From NCBI GenBank assembly GCA_032718475.1, contig JAUCBJ010002466.1, positions 1-24,267 of the forward strand: DNA of 24,267 nucleotides, given 5' to 3'. The position numbers were made by a program, and so were the translations under genes. A model generated the notes under the pieces. It was not told the DNA's origin, ran no database searches, and saw only the letters and a list, made by a program, of their open reading frames with translations. Origin of the DNA: Nemertoderma westbladi (Eukaryota > Xenacoelomorpha > Nemertodermatida > Nemertodermatidae). How positions within the stretch are numbered: position 1 is the first letter of the stretch; the number at the start of each line of letters is the position of its first letter. Positions 9,593-18,378 of this stretch are shown here, one piece after another.

Positions 9593-10394
9593 ATGAGCGA
9601 TAGGGAGCCCCGATTATCAGAGGGAGAGAGGACGCCGCCGCAGACCCCAGATGATACCAACCAAACGATCCATGAGGCCGCGATGAGATGGTATCAGCCT
9701 GCCACGCCGGATTTGCCAATGAGAGACGATCCGGCTGCCCAAGCGGAGGGCGGCCGTCAACCACAAGAGGGAGACGAGTCGATGCACGATTGCGGATGGA
9801 GTACCGAAGTAGCCGGCCAGCCACAGGCCGAGGACAACAGACGGCCCACCGGAGCGGCGACGGTGGGGCCGCCGGTACCACGCCGGATGAGGAGAGGAGG
9901 AGAAGTTGGCAAAGAGGATGTCGGGACGAGTGATCGGCTACGACGGGCCTACAACGCCACCAAGAAGTTACCTAAGGAGGCCAAAGAAGGGAGAAAGGTA
10001 GACCAGCCTAAACTACATCAGAGGCTTGGTGAGTCGAATAAACATTTTCAAATATTTAGTCCGTTTTGGACAGGGAGAACTGGGGAGTGAGAGAGCGAGG
10101 GGGGTCGCCATGGAACTGTTTGAATTGTGGCGATCCTGGGTAATGGAGCCTGAAGTAGTGTACGTAGGGCCTTACTTAGTGGCTGCTAGGGGAATTAAGT
10201 TTGTGGGTTGGGCGGACCCGCACGAGGGCGAACCCGAGGTTAACCCCGAGGATTCGGTGTCATCGGTTAGCGAGAACCCCAGAAAGCGGGGGAAAGTTAG
10301 TAGGACAGAGAGGCGACGGAAGTCCGTCACGACCGATAAGTCCGCTATATCCTCTGCAAAAGCAAGAAGTGTGTTGGAGATAGATCTGGCGTAG
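9593..10394 (+). pseudogene. gag: gag, N-terminal segment
   Basis: ATG 9593 opens ~100 bp after the primer-binding-like site and is the first plausible start of the internal region. The first ~145 residues are hydrophilic and rich in Glu, Arg, Pro and Gln, with a basic stretch (RRMRRGG). The frame changes near 10025-10035 and continues in the frame later used by gag-pol through 'MELFELWRSWVMEPEVVYVG' to a basic segment (NPRKRGKVSRTERRRKS) that could be a nuclear localisation or nucleic-acid-binding patch. It ends at TAG 10392-10394. I recognise no conserved domain here; assignment to gag is by position. Confidence 0.5.
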
Positions 10395-10410
10395 ATCGAT
10401 AGATCGATAG

Positions 10411-10717
10411 ATCGCGGAGTTAGAGAGGCTGCTGGACGAGGGAACTGCGTTATTAGAGAAAGAGAGAGAGTTAGCGAGGGAATGTAGAGAGAAAGCCGAG
10501 AGGGTGGCGAGAAACTGTAGAGAGCAGGAAGAGAGAGAGATAAACGAGTGCGAGGAGCGAGAGGCGAGAATAGAGAACGAGCGCAAAGAGTGATAGGCGA
10601 GAATAGAGAACGTGCGCAAAGAGCGAGAAGCAAGAGAGGTAGCGAGGGCAGAGAGAGAAACGAACGAGCGTAGAGAGCGGGAGGTGCGAGAGATAGAAAT
10701 AGCAAACCAAAGTTTGC

Positions 10718-10749
<32 letters not shown>

Positions 10750-10794
10750 CGGGAAAGCGTATGTGGGATGATATGCATTTGCATACCCGGCTGA
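10411..10794 (+). pseudogene. gag: gag, Glu/Arg-rich coiled-coil segment
   Basis: A third frame encodes ~125 residues dominated by Glu, Arg and Leu (for example LERLLDEGTALLEKERELAR and then long RE/ER repeats). This is typical of a long charged helix or coiled coil, often used for Gag multimerisation. Two adjacent stops (TGA TAG, near 10591) interrupt it, and a (GA)n run at about 10726-10750 likely caused the following frame change. An antisense open frame rich in Ser and Leu over this stretch is only a shadow of the purine-rich strand. Confidence 0.5.
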
Positions 10795-11771
10795 GGGGGC
10801 TTATGCAATATCAGGCTAAGCAAAAGCGCCGATTAGAACTGCCGCAGTTGGGATTATCTGAGAGTGAGGCTGGCTCGGGTAGTATTTACGAGGAGCCAGA
10901 AGTAATGGAAACGTTTGTTAATACCCCACTTACAGGGACTGGACGACAGACCCAAGACTGGTGTAACCGCACGGGCGGGGGGGGGGGGGGGGGGGGTAAT
11001 AATAATACGTTAGAAGGCATTAATATTAATAGTACTGCAGTGGACAACCCTAATCAAACTTTCATTGCAGGAAATAATCTTTTACCCAGCAGTAATAATT
11101 TAAATCAAAATATACAAAATAATCCAAATAATCCTAACTTAAATATACAAAGTAATTCAAATAATTCTAATTTAAATACGCAGAATATTCTAAATAATAA
11201 TCCTGATTCAGAACAAAATAATTTAAATAATTTAGATAATAATATTGTTGGTAATGGTGCTATTAATACGAATGCAGGAAACATAGGTGGTCCAACCAGT
11301 GAGAGCCTGCAAGGGCACATAGTTAGTACGCAGGGAGTAGCGGGGGTGAGAGACCCCGACGGGAGCCAGCAAAGCCACGGAGTTAGGCAGGGAGCAGCGG
11401 GGGTGAGTCAACCCAACGGGAGCCTGCCAGGCCACGCAGTGGTAGAGGGAGAGGCAGGGGTGAATAGACCCAGCCGCAGTAGAGATAGTGCGTTGACCAG
11501 AGAGGGGCGTAGAAGCGAAGTAAGAGATAGTGGAGTGATAGGTGGCGAGTGGGGAGGGGGGGGGGGGGGGCTACGGGCACCCCACGACGAGAGATTAGTG
11601 GTGAGAGGGGGGGGGGGGGCAGAGAATGTCCCGCAGGCATCGGCGGACAATGCGCGGGGCGAGTTAGGTGAACCGCAGCACCCGGCGGCGGAGAATAGTA
11701 GGGGGATTACAAATATCTCCAGCAGCGTCCGACCGGCTAGAGAGAGGGAGGTTGGCGTCGTGAGCGGGTGA
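10761..11771 (+). pseudogene. gag: gag, Asn-rich and Gly-rich low-complexity segment
   Basis: About 336 codons. After 'LPQLGLSESEAGSGSIYEEP' comes poly-Gly encoded by a 20-base G run (10977-10996). An Asn-rich region (residues ~75-165, many NN pairs) follows, then diverged ~20-residue repeats of the type GVAGVRDPDGSQQSHGV / GAAGVSQPNGSLPGHAV / GEAGVNRPSRS. Two more poly-Gly tracts lie at 11556-11570 and 11607-11619. No conserved domain is seen. Prion-like Asn-rich segments can drive assembly; applying that here is inference. It ends at TGA 11769-11771. Confidence 0.5.
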
Positions 11772-11813
11772 GCAACGAGACGTTGAGCCCAGTCAGAAGA
11801 CGGAAGAAGAACA

Positions 11814-12620
11814 GTGGAGTTTAACCGGGAGGTCGACGAGAGATCTCATGAGCGGGGACGCTACACTGAAGAGAGAAGAAGAGAAGAGAATAGAAGAAGC
11901 GTCGCTACGAGCGACTGGAGAGCGAGGACGGATAGCGATCCGTTGGTAGTAGAGATGGAGTTGGAGAGTCAGTGGGGTCGAACTCCGGGAGATTGCCGTC
12001 ACCCCAGAGAGACACAGCCTGGCGAGGTTTATTATATGCCGGGAGAGGGGTACAGAACGTACCGGTACGAGGATGAGAACAGGAGAGGGGATCGAAGAGA
12101 AACTTCCCGACGGGATATAGCTGCCGATCGAGGGTACAGTAGTCACGGGGAGGACTTCTTGGATTATTCGAGAAGGTTAAACTTCGGTCCGGAGGGACAC
12201 AGGCAGACTGCAGGACATACTGTAGGCCTTACTGCACATACTATAGGCCATGCTGGAAGAGATAGTGTAGGCGATAGGGTAGCACAAACAACGGGATTAG
12301 ATCCGGAAGTCGTGGCGTACATACCGGTAGGTAGGCAGGAAGTGGATAGGCCTATACCGGTACCAGCACAGCAGTATGACTATAATATGCAGGGACATAA
12401 CATATACCCAGGGGAGGGGGGAGTTATTGCCGATAGGTGTATGGGTCCCAATATATTAACATCAACCCCAGTACCAAACATAACACTGGTGGGGGGGGGG
12501 GGGGGGGGGCAGGGTGACAATCCCCCATTACAATATCAACAATACACTCAAACAGGATTAAGAACATCGAACCCCCTGGACCAGAACAGATCGTGCGACA
12601 CAGAGATATGGAGGGGGCTG
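11814..12620 (+). pseudogene. gag: gag, Arg/Glu- and Tyr-rich segment
   Basis: It is in the same frame as the preceding segment and as the later capsid/knuckle part. It begins with an Arg/Glu-rich stretch, then has many Tyr and Gly residues and His/Thr/Gly repeats (HTVGLTAHTIGHAGRDSVGD). A Gly tract from a 19-base G run lies at 12491-12509. Protein-like sequence ends near 12620, where antisense LINE sequence begins; the frame runs on to a TGA at 12675 inside it. The usual BEL capsid N-terminal sequence, expected before 12907, is not visible and was probably lost. Confidence 0.5.
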
Positions 12621-12905
12621 TTACCAGGTCACCAGGTAACAGAAGTCGTCCACATGCTCAAGCATACCATCCTTTGAGCTTATGCTCATCCGATCAGAGA
12701 CTTGCTCAGGACTTTCAAAGTTGACTGTCAAAATTTTGGTCTTTCTGGAGTTAATAAAAAGACCAACACTAGAAGCAGCATGTTCTAATGAGCTGAGGAG
12801 CCGTTGGGCTCCCTCTAGTGATTCTGAGAGTACTCCTAAGTCATCAGCAAAGTCTAGATCAGTTAGGTACTTGGCAGGATTTCCTCGACTTCTGGTCGAG
12901 GTCAT
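12621..12905 (-). pseudogene. LINE reverse transcriptase fragment, antisense in gag
   Basis: The minus strand encodes ~94 residues matching the palm region of non-LTR reverse transcriptases: 'LTDLDFADDLGVLSE' with the catalytic FADD at about 12840-12851, then 'LEHAASSVGLFINSRKTKIL' and 'VDDFCYL'. Both ends are truncated: no fingers domain, no C-terminal part, no poly-A or UTR. The host gag frame is the same on both sides. The fragment arose from a truncated LINE insertion or a template switch; a later deletion of flanking gag sequence is likely. It differs from the LINE at 19226-21980, for which only the ORF2 tail is present. Confidence 0.75.
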
Positions 12906-12906
12906 C

Positions 12907-13796
12907 CAAGCAAGATCATCCAGCAGACCTTGAGGGGAATAACATTGGGTGGCCTACAGGATAACCCTGTTAGTATAAAGACTTTCGCGAACAAGGTCAA
13001 GAAGGCGCTCATCGTGCTAAAGACGCTAGGTGCGCCATACGAACTCGACGCATCGAATAACATCACCACGATAGTGCAGGCACTGCCGATCTGGCTACAG
13101 AATAAATGGAGGAAGATCGCCTTCTCCACCCGAGAGAAGAAAGGTGCGGAACCGGGCCTAGAGGAAATGTCGAACTTCCTCAATTACGAAGCAGAATTGA
13201 TCACGGACCCAGTCTATAGCGAGGATAGTATGGGGAGGGCGCCGAAGACTGAATATAACAGGCCAAAACCAGAACAGAATGCGGCAAATGCATTACCAAA
13301 GCTTAGACAATCGCTGCCATATGCGGCGACACAGGGGACTGCTAGTCCACATATAGCCGGGGGTAGGGCCACACCATGGCATGGACAGGGGCAAAATAAC
13401 AACACAAATAAATACAACCCCAACACGCCCAGTAGGTCAAACCCAAACAATAAGAACAGTAGGGAACTAGGCATGAACGTAAGTGCGATACGCAGCGCAT
13501 TGTATAGGGACGGCTATAATCCGAGAAACAAATGCCAATTACATTCGAACACACTTCATCAGACCATGATGAACTGCAGGTACTGGCAAGCGTTATCCAA
13601 ACAAGATCAGATAGAATACGCAAGGAAGAGTGGAATCTGTCATCGATGTGTGGCGAGCGGACACAAGGCTGAGCAATGTAAAGAAACACAAATTAAATTC
13701 GGTCAAGGCAAAGGGCAGATGATGGCGACAAGCACCGTAGGAGCGAAGAAAAGGGGAACGGTACTACTTGGGGTAGTACCAGTGAGGGTAATATGA
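12907..13796 (+). pseudogene. gag: gag, capsid end and CCHC zinc knuckle
   Basis: The sequence after the LINE scrap has a BEL-like capsid C-terminal pattern: 'TLGGLQDNPVSIKTFANKVK', then 'ALPIWLQNKWRKIAFSTREK', then 'EEMSNFLNYEAE'. A basic linker follows, then the BEL-type zinc region: 'NKCQLHSNTLHQTMMNCRYW', 'ARKSGICHRC' and a canonical CX2CX4HX4C knuckle at 13638-13679 (CHRCVASGHKAEQC). Such knuckles bind the genomic RNA for packaging. No ATG begins this part; it is the continuation of the upstream gag frame. It ends at TGA 13794-13796, with protease continuing in the same frame. Confidence 0.75.
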
Positions 13797-14321
13797 GAAG
13801 GCAGTCGATCAGTTACCACGTTGATGCTGGTCGACAGCAGAGCAGCCTTCACATTGGTGGAGAATTGGGTGGCCGAGGAGATAGGGTTACAGACGAGGCC
13901 AAGCAGGATGGTGGTAACTACCATCTCCAGCAAGGATGCGGTCCTGGAGATGAGGACGGGAAGGTGCGAGATATCAGCAATAGCACCGGGATATGACTAT
14001 GGGGCGACCATCGACCCCATCCAGGAGGTAATAGAATCGATCAACATAAATGCCAGGTGACCAACTAACATCAAGGTCGAGCAATACAGCTTCCTGGACG
14101 AAATCAATTTTTCGATAGCGGAAGTGGACGTCCGGAAGGTATCCATCATAGTGGGAATGAACTGCCCAACGGCCCACGAGAGAGTACAGACGATCTTCGG
14201 GGAGGACAGACAGTGTGATCTGATGGCAGTTCTCACACCATTCGGATGGACACTGGGCGGCCCAATCAAAACCAAAATTCAATTTAGGATGTCAGAGACA
14301 TCGGGGTGCATGTTTGCATGA
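13797..14321 (+). pseudogene. pol: pol, aspartic protease and linker
   Basis: In the same frame after a TGA, 'MLVDSRAAFTLVENWVAEEI' resembles the retropepsin active site, with Asp at 13833-13835. Where the family has D-S/T-G, this copy reads D-S-R, so activity is doubtful. After another TGA at 14058-14060, 'VSIIVGMNCPTAHERVQTIF' and 'MAVLTPFGWTLGGP' match the block that follows the protease in BEL/Pao polyproteins (usually a GxDNP...TxLGWVxxGP pattern). A third TGA at 14319-14321 precedes the RT region. Confidence 0.7.
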
Positions 14322-14324
14322 ACA

Positions 14325-15459
14325 ATGAGAGAGATGGAGTATGAAGGAGCGGAGGAGCAGCTGCAGAGGCTGTTAAGACAGGACTTTGAAGGACTGAAGG
14401 AGACTGGGGTCGGAACCTCGGTAGAGGATAAGCAGGCAATAGAGAGTGTGAAGGAGTCGATGAGGTGCGACGAGGGACGGTACACTATAGGCATGGTGTG
14501 GAAACAACCGAAATTACCGTTGCCTGGCAATAAGGGGATGGTACTCACGAGGCTTCACAAACTGAAGCAAACGCTTAAATGGAGCCCCGAGAAGGATGAG
14601 TACATACATAGGACAATAAAGAAGTACGTCGAGAAGGGATGGGCCTTGGAGTTGTCGGCCGATGAACCGGACACAGACCTACTACCTGCCACTTCATGTG
14701 TCTTTAGACCCAAAGAAGGGTAAACTGCGGATGGTGGTTGACGCATCAGCTAAAACCAATGGCAAGAGCCTAAACGACTATCTGCTGGAGGGCCCCAATA
14801 TCTACAACTCGGGGATAGAGGTCTTGCTGAGATTTAGAAATGGGAGGCACGCCTTCACGTGCGACATCGAAGGCATGTTCAACCAAGTCCGTGTGACGGA
14901 AGAGGACAGCGTCAGTCAGCGCTTCCTATGGTACAATGGCGACAAGGAACCGTCAGCAATACCAATGTACAAAATGGTGGTGCAGAACATGGGGGCCAAG
15001 TTGTCCTCATATACGACGAGCATGGCTGTTAGAGATACGGTAGAGGGGAAAGAGGGAAAGTACAGTGCCAGAGCGATCAACATGATTCGATGCGGCTTCT
15101 ATGTAGACGATGGGATGGAATCTGAAAATATGGTTGAAGAATTACTGGAGACAGGGCGCGAGGTTCGCGACATCCTGAAAGGATCCAAATTTAACCTGAC
15201 TAAGTTCCTGTCCAGCTCAGAGGAGTTTATGAGAGCCATAGAGGACAGACGGCCAGAGTCGACCATGGACAACCCCACAACAGCCATGGGACAGGACATG
15301 GCGAACAAGAGAGTTGAGTCCCAGCAGAAGGCGCTGGGGATCGTATGGAACCAGGAGACGGACGAGTTCAAGTATCAACTGAGCCAGGAGGGCATAGAGA
15401 TCCACACAAAGCGAGGCTATGTGTCGTACATAGCAAGGATATACGATCCACATTGTTAG
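14325..15459 (+). pseudogene. pol: pol, reverse transcriptase
   Basis: N-terminal part: 'LRQDFEGLKETGVGTSVEDK', 'EGRYTIGMVWKQPKLPLPGN' and 'YVEKGWALE', matching the BEL RT lead-in. The frame changes near 14675. Then 'YYLPLHVSLDP', 'KLRMVVDASAK', 'SLNDYLLEGPN', 'VLLRFRNGRHAFTCDIEGMF' (first catalytic Asp at 14863-14865), 'QRFLWYN' and 'GFYVDDGMES' (YVDD at 15100-15111), then 'GSKFNLTKFLSS'. RT catalytic residues are present. The frame shifts again near 15455. The enzyme copies element RNA into DNA in the Gag particle; here it can only be a relic. Confidence 0.85.
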
Positions 15460-16055
15460 TCATGGGGAAGCAGATACTAAAGAAAGTATACAAGTTGAAG
15501 GATGAGTGGGATACGGAGGTCCCGGAAGAAATAAGCAAGCAATGGAGTAAGTGGACGGGGAGTTTAGAACAGCTAGGGATGTACAGCATGCCACGCGTGT
15601 ATTTCCCGGATGGGGACATGACGGATCTGGACCTACACATGTTCTCCAATGCATCATTGGAAGCATACGGAACGGCACTCTACCTGGTACAGCAAAAGGG
15701 GGGTCATAAGCCCAGACTTGCATTCAGTAAAGCAAAGTCGACGCCACCAGATTCAGCGTCAGTCTTGAAACTTGAGTTGACAGCTGCGAGATTAGGAGTA
15801 AGGGCCACAGCCTACTTGATGGACACTATACCCAACATAGTGGAGACACACTACTGGACGGACTCTATGGTAGTGTTGGGTTGGCTACATAATGAGAAGA
15901 CGAGATACCCTATATTCGTCGCGAATAGGGTAGATGAAATGAGGGTGACGACTGACTTAGAAAGGTGGCATTATTGCCCTACCGACGACAACCCAGCAGA
16001 CTTGTTATCTAGGGGCGTGGCACGCCATACTTTCTCGAAGAAGGAAGTATTGTGA
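15460..16055 (+). pseudogene. pol: pol, A17/RNase H region
   Basis: It continues RT in another frame: 'YKLKDEWDTEVPEEISKQWS', 'MYSMPRVYFPDGDMTDLDLH', 'SLEAYGTALYLVQQKGGHKP', 'LKLELTAARLGVRA', 'YWTDSMVVLGWLHNEKTRYP', 'FVANRVDEMR' and 'NPADLLSRGV'. This is the order of the BEL peptidase-A17/RNase H region. The first RNase H Asp (usually F-x-DAS) is Asn here (codon AAT at 15648-15650); the later Glu (LEL) and Asp (TDS) remain. The protein ends at TGA 16053-16055 just after 'DLLSRG', where BEL elements normally run on into the integrase zinc and DDE domains. Confidence 0.82.
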
Positions 16056-17074
16056 CAACACTGTTCGGGACCTATGGGACACCGTCGCTAGACAACGCAA
16101 TCCTCGAGCATTTCCACTACGTAGTGAAAGGAGACGAGGCGAAGTTCGGGATAGTGAAGTATCCGAGGGAACCACCGAGAAAGGACTGGAGGAGGTATGT
16201 AGAGTCCGTAAATAAGGGAGGATACATGGTCCTAGACAATGAAGGGACTGTGGAAGACGACAAGTGTTTGAGAAGAGGGTCGGCGGGGCGGCCAGAACCA
16301 TACTACTGCATTTGGCTGCGCCAAATGGAGACATATTCCTATTCGATCTAGGAATGTATGGGAAGAAGAGCGGGCCGACATTAAACCGGTTGCCATGGGT
16401 GGTGCAGAACCTAGTAAGGGATAAGTCGACGATGAAGGTGGGATCAGCGATCCGCAACGATGCGGAGAGGATCGTCGGACCGGAGACCCCCAACCTCCTG
16501 GACATGCAAGCGGTCTACAGGGCCAGGCGGATTGGGATTAGTAGAGAAGACAGGACATTGCGGAGCAGTGGCGATGGGCCAGCTCATGGGGCTTGTCTGC
16601 CACAAGCCGATGGACTGGGGTAAATTCAGGGAGGAGTACGGAGTGGAGATGGCGGACTCGCTGAAGTGGGGAGCGAGGCCAGGGAAACAGGAGGTGTATC
16701 AGTTCCAGAGAGGAGCAATAAAGATATATCAGAAGCGATATATCCTACAGGAGGATTGGATAATGATAGGTTTGCTAAACCTATTCATGGCCGTGGTTAT
16801 CGGAAGAGAGCCAACGGCGTTTCTGCTATCAGGATCACCCCTGAACTATAGAAGAGCCTTCAAGGTGGCATTCGAAGGTCTGGCAGACCATCCGGGGCTG
16901 AAGGGCGAGTCGGTATACTACAACTGCCGGCATCTAGTAGACAGGGAGGTGGATACACCATATCAGAGGTGGGAGAAGCTGGAGGCATATAGACTGGAGG
17001 AGAAGCGACTGGAAGAAGTCGCCAGACGAGAAAGGAGGGAGGCAGACAAAAGAGAGGCAGAAGGCTGGGGCTAA
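16056..17074 (+). pseudogene. putative DEDD-family 3'-5' exonuclease-like ORF
   Basis: Three frame segments carry, in order, what look like the exonuclease motifs. Exo I is 'GGYMVLDNEGTV' (D-x-E, Asp 16235-16237, Glu 16241-16243). Next come a hydrophobic core, 'ARTILLHLAAPNGDIFLFDL', and Exo II 'KVGSAIRNDAERI' (Asp 16459-16461), then 'NLLDMQAVYRARRIG'. After a frame change near 16540 come 'HCGAVAMGQLMGLVCHKPMD' and 'LKWGARPGKQ', then a possible Exo III, 'RYILQEDWIMIGLLNLF' (Tyr 16739-16741, Asp 16754-16756; spacing one residue longer than the classic Y-x3-D). RNase D/WRN-type exonucleases have this order. A C-terminal Glu/Arg-rich helix follows to TAA 17072-17074. No integrase HHCC or DDE pattern was seen here. 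The first in-frame ATG (16226) lies within the Exo I motif, so translation may need readthrough, frameshifting or splicing. Confidence 0.5.
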
Positions 17075-17132
17075 GTTTCTGGGGGAGGAGCTAGGATGGA
17101 CGGAAGAATCGCCGAAACAGTCGATATCAGGA

Positions 17133-17645
17133 TTGCAAGCGATGCCCATGCCAGTGGGCTCTGAGGGCGATTTCGTGAGGAAGAGACCGAGAGAACAGGA
17201 AGGATGGAAAGTTACGGGCAAAAGCCAAGTTGGGAAGGGACACAGTGGGTCTGCTGGGATACCGGGTTTGGATCCACTCCCAGTGGGGGATGAGGATGAC
17301 GACGAGTTCGGGGAGATGCTGCCCATCGAAAGGATCGGCCACTCAGACACGGACTGGGTTGGTGGGAGAGTGGTGACGGCCAGTGGGACGAGGGCCTTCT
17401 GGGATAAACACAGCAAGCGGACCTGGGTGCACGAGGAGCCGGTGATGGATTTCGCGGGGAGCACCATCAGGTTGGGCGAGCAACCGGGAACGGCACCACG
17501 GTTAGTGTTTGGAGAGACGATGCCGAGGCGAGACAAGGATGTAGACATGGACAGAGATGTTAACGTCCAGAAGTTTGCTTACCACGGCTCCATAGACATA
17601 GGAGACTGCTTGGGGCAAAAGACGACTTGGGGCGGGATGTGTTGA
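17133..17645 (+). pseudogene. linker ORF between the exonuclease-like and zinc-knuckle frames
   Basis: About 170 codons, continuing the coding strand after a frame change near 17074-17130. Acidic and Gly-rich, with 'GIPGLDPLPVGDEDDDEFGE', 'TASGTRAFWDKHSKRTWVHE' and 'DFAGSTIRLGEQPGTAPRLV'. I recognise no domain. It runs into the zinc-knuckle frame with an overlap near 17627-17645, so the two were probably one protein before a frameshift. Confidence 0.45.
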
Positions 17646-18361
17646 TACATGGCTGCGATTACTGCAGGAGGCTGACTCACCAGGAAAAGAGCTGTTTGTA
17701 TCGATTCCAGAGGGGGACGAGTTGCCTCTACTGCCGCGAGTCGAGTCATATGATGGGAGCGTGTCCAAGGTTGCACAACCGCTGCTCTAAGTTTAACTTC
17801 CGAGGGCACTATGGGCGCCAGTGCGACTGGATGGACGACGAGGAGAAGTTTAAGATCTTCGAGGAGTGGGCTGACGTCGGTGTTATGACGCGACAGAGAA
17901 TGAAGGCCCAGGAGTTCCAGTGGGGTTTCTTCAACATCAATCAGGAGGCCCATCTGGAAATTATTAAGAGGAGACTTCCGTTTACATACCAAGAGGTAGC
18001 GACGGCGACATCGTATGGTGGGGTCATCAACACGCAGAAGTATTTGGATAGATGGGCGCCGGATAACAGAGGAGAGTTTAGAGATTTCCTGGCAGAGCAT
18101 GTGCCGCGAACCATGAAGATGATCTTGTGGGACGCTACCAGGGGGAAACAGGAGGGGCATTCGGAAGGGCCACCTGCGAAGCGTTACCGAGAGCTAATAA
18201 CACCAGCGCCCAAAGAATCGACCATGGGAATCAGTAAGGCAGTAATGGCGAGAATGAGGAGTCTCAAAGAAGACAAGCCAGAGGGAAGGAAGCGACCCAG
18301 ACAGGACGACAATAAAGGGAAGGAACTGAGATGGTTCCCGAAGACAGGAGGAGCGAACTAG
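17627..18361 (+). CDS. triple zinc-knuckle protein, last ORF of the LTR element
   Basis: About 244 codons. Near its start are three CCHC-type knuckles: CDYCRRLTHQEKSC and CLYCRESSHMMGAC are both perfect CX2CX4HX4C; the third, CSKFNFRGHYGRQC, keeps the spacing but has Phe for the second Cys. Then 'DEEKFKIFEEWADVGVMTRQ', 'FQWGFFNINQEAHLEIIKRR' and a Lys/Arg-rich C-terminus (EGRKRPRQDDNKGKELRW). CCHC knuckles bind single-stranded nucleic acid. The stop (TAG 18359-18361) lies a few bases before a polypurine-like tract, which is where the last ORF of an LTR element is expected. It probably continued from the upstream frame, since it does not begin with a good ATG. Confidence 0.55.
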   Translation: MGRDVLIHGCDYCRRLTHQEKSCLYRFQRGTSCLYCRESSHMMGACPRLHNRCSKFNFRGHYGRQCDWMDDEEKFKIFEEWADVGVMTRQRMKAQEFQWGFFNINQEAHLEIIKRRLPFTYQEVATATSYGGVINTQKYLDRWAPDNRGEFRDFLAEHVPRTMKMILWDATRGKQEGHSEGPPAKRYRELITPAPKESTMGISKAVMARMRSLKEDKPEGRKRPRQDDNKGKELRWFPKTGGAN

Positions 18362-18365
18362 GACT

Positions 18366-18378
18366 CAGAGGGGGAGAT
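18366..18378 (+). promoter_or_regulatory. polypurine-tract-like sequence
   Basis: The purine-rich 'cagagggggagat' directly follows the last stop codon and is followed by TGTGGGGATGCC at 18379, which looks like an LTR start. No second copy of that sequence occurs in the window, and the LTR that does have a partner starts 705 bp downstream. Its role is therefore uncertain. Confidence 0.4.

Noticed and set aside
9432-9881. 149-codon antisense open frame across the leader and gag start
   Set aside because: It overlaps the LTR end and gag on the opposite strand, is Pro/Ser/Arg-rich as expected for a shadow frame, and has no domain.
10026-10035. Possible splice donor 'ggtgagt' at the first gag frame change
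   Set aside because: No matching acceptor or branch signal could be identified; the frame change is more simply an indel in a decayed element.
10172-10823. Long antisense Ser/Leu-rich open frames
   Set aside because: They are complements of the purine-rich coiled-coil coding sequence, which lacks stops on the opposite strand because of composition.
16005-16505. 166-codon minus-strand open frame
   Set aside because: It is antisense to the exonuclease-like region, with low-complexity Ser/Pro/Leu composition and no domain.
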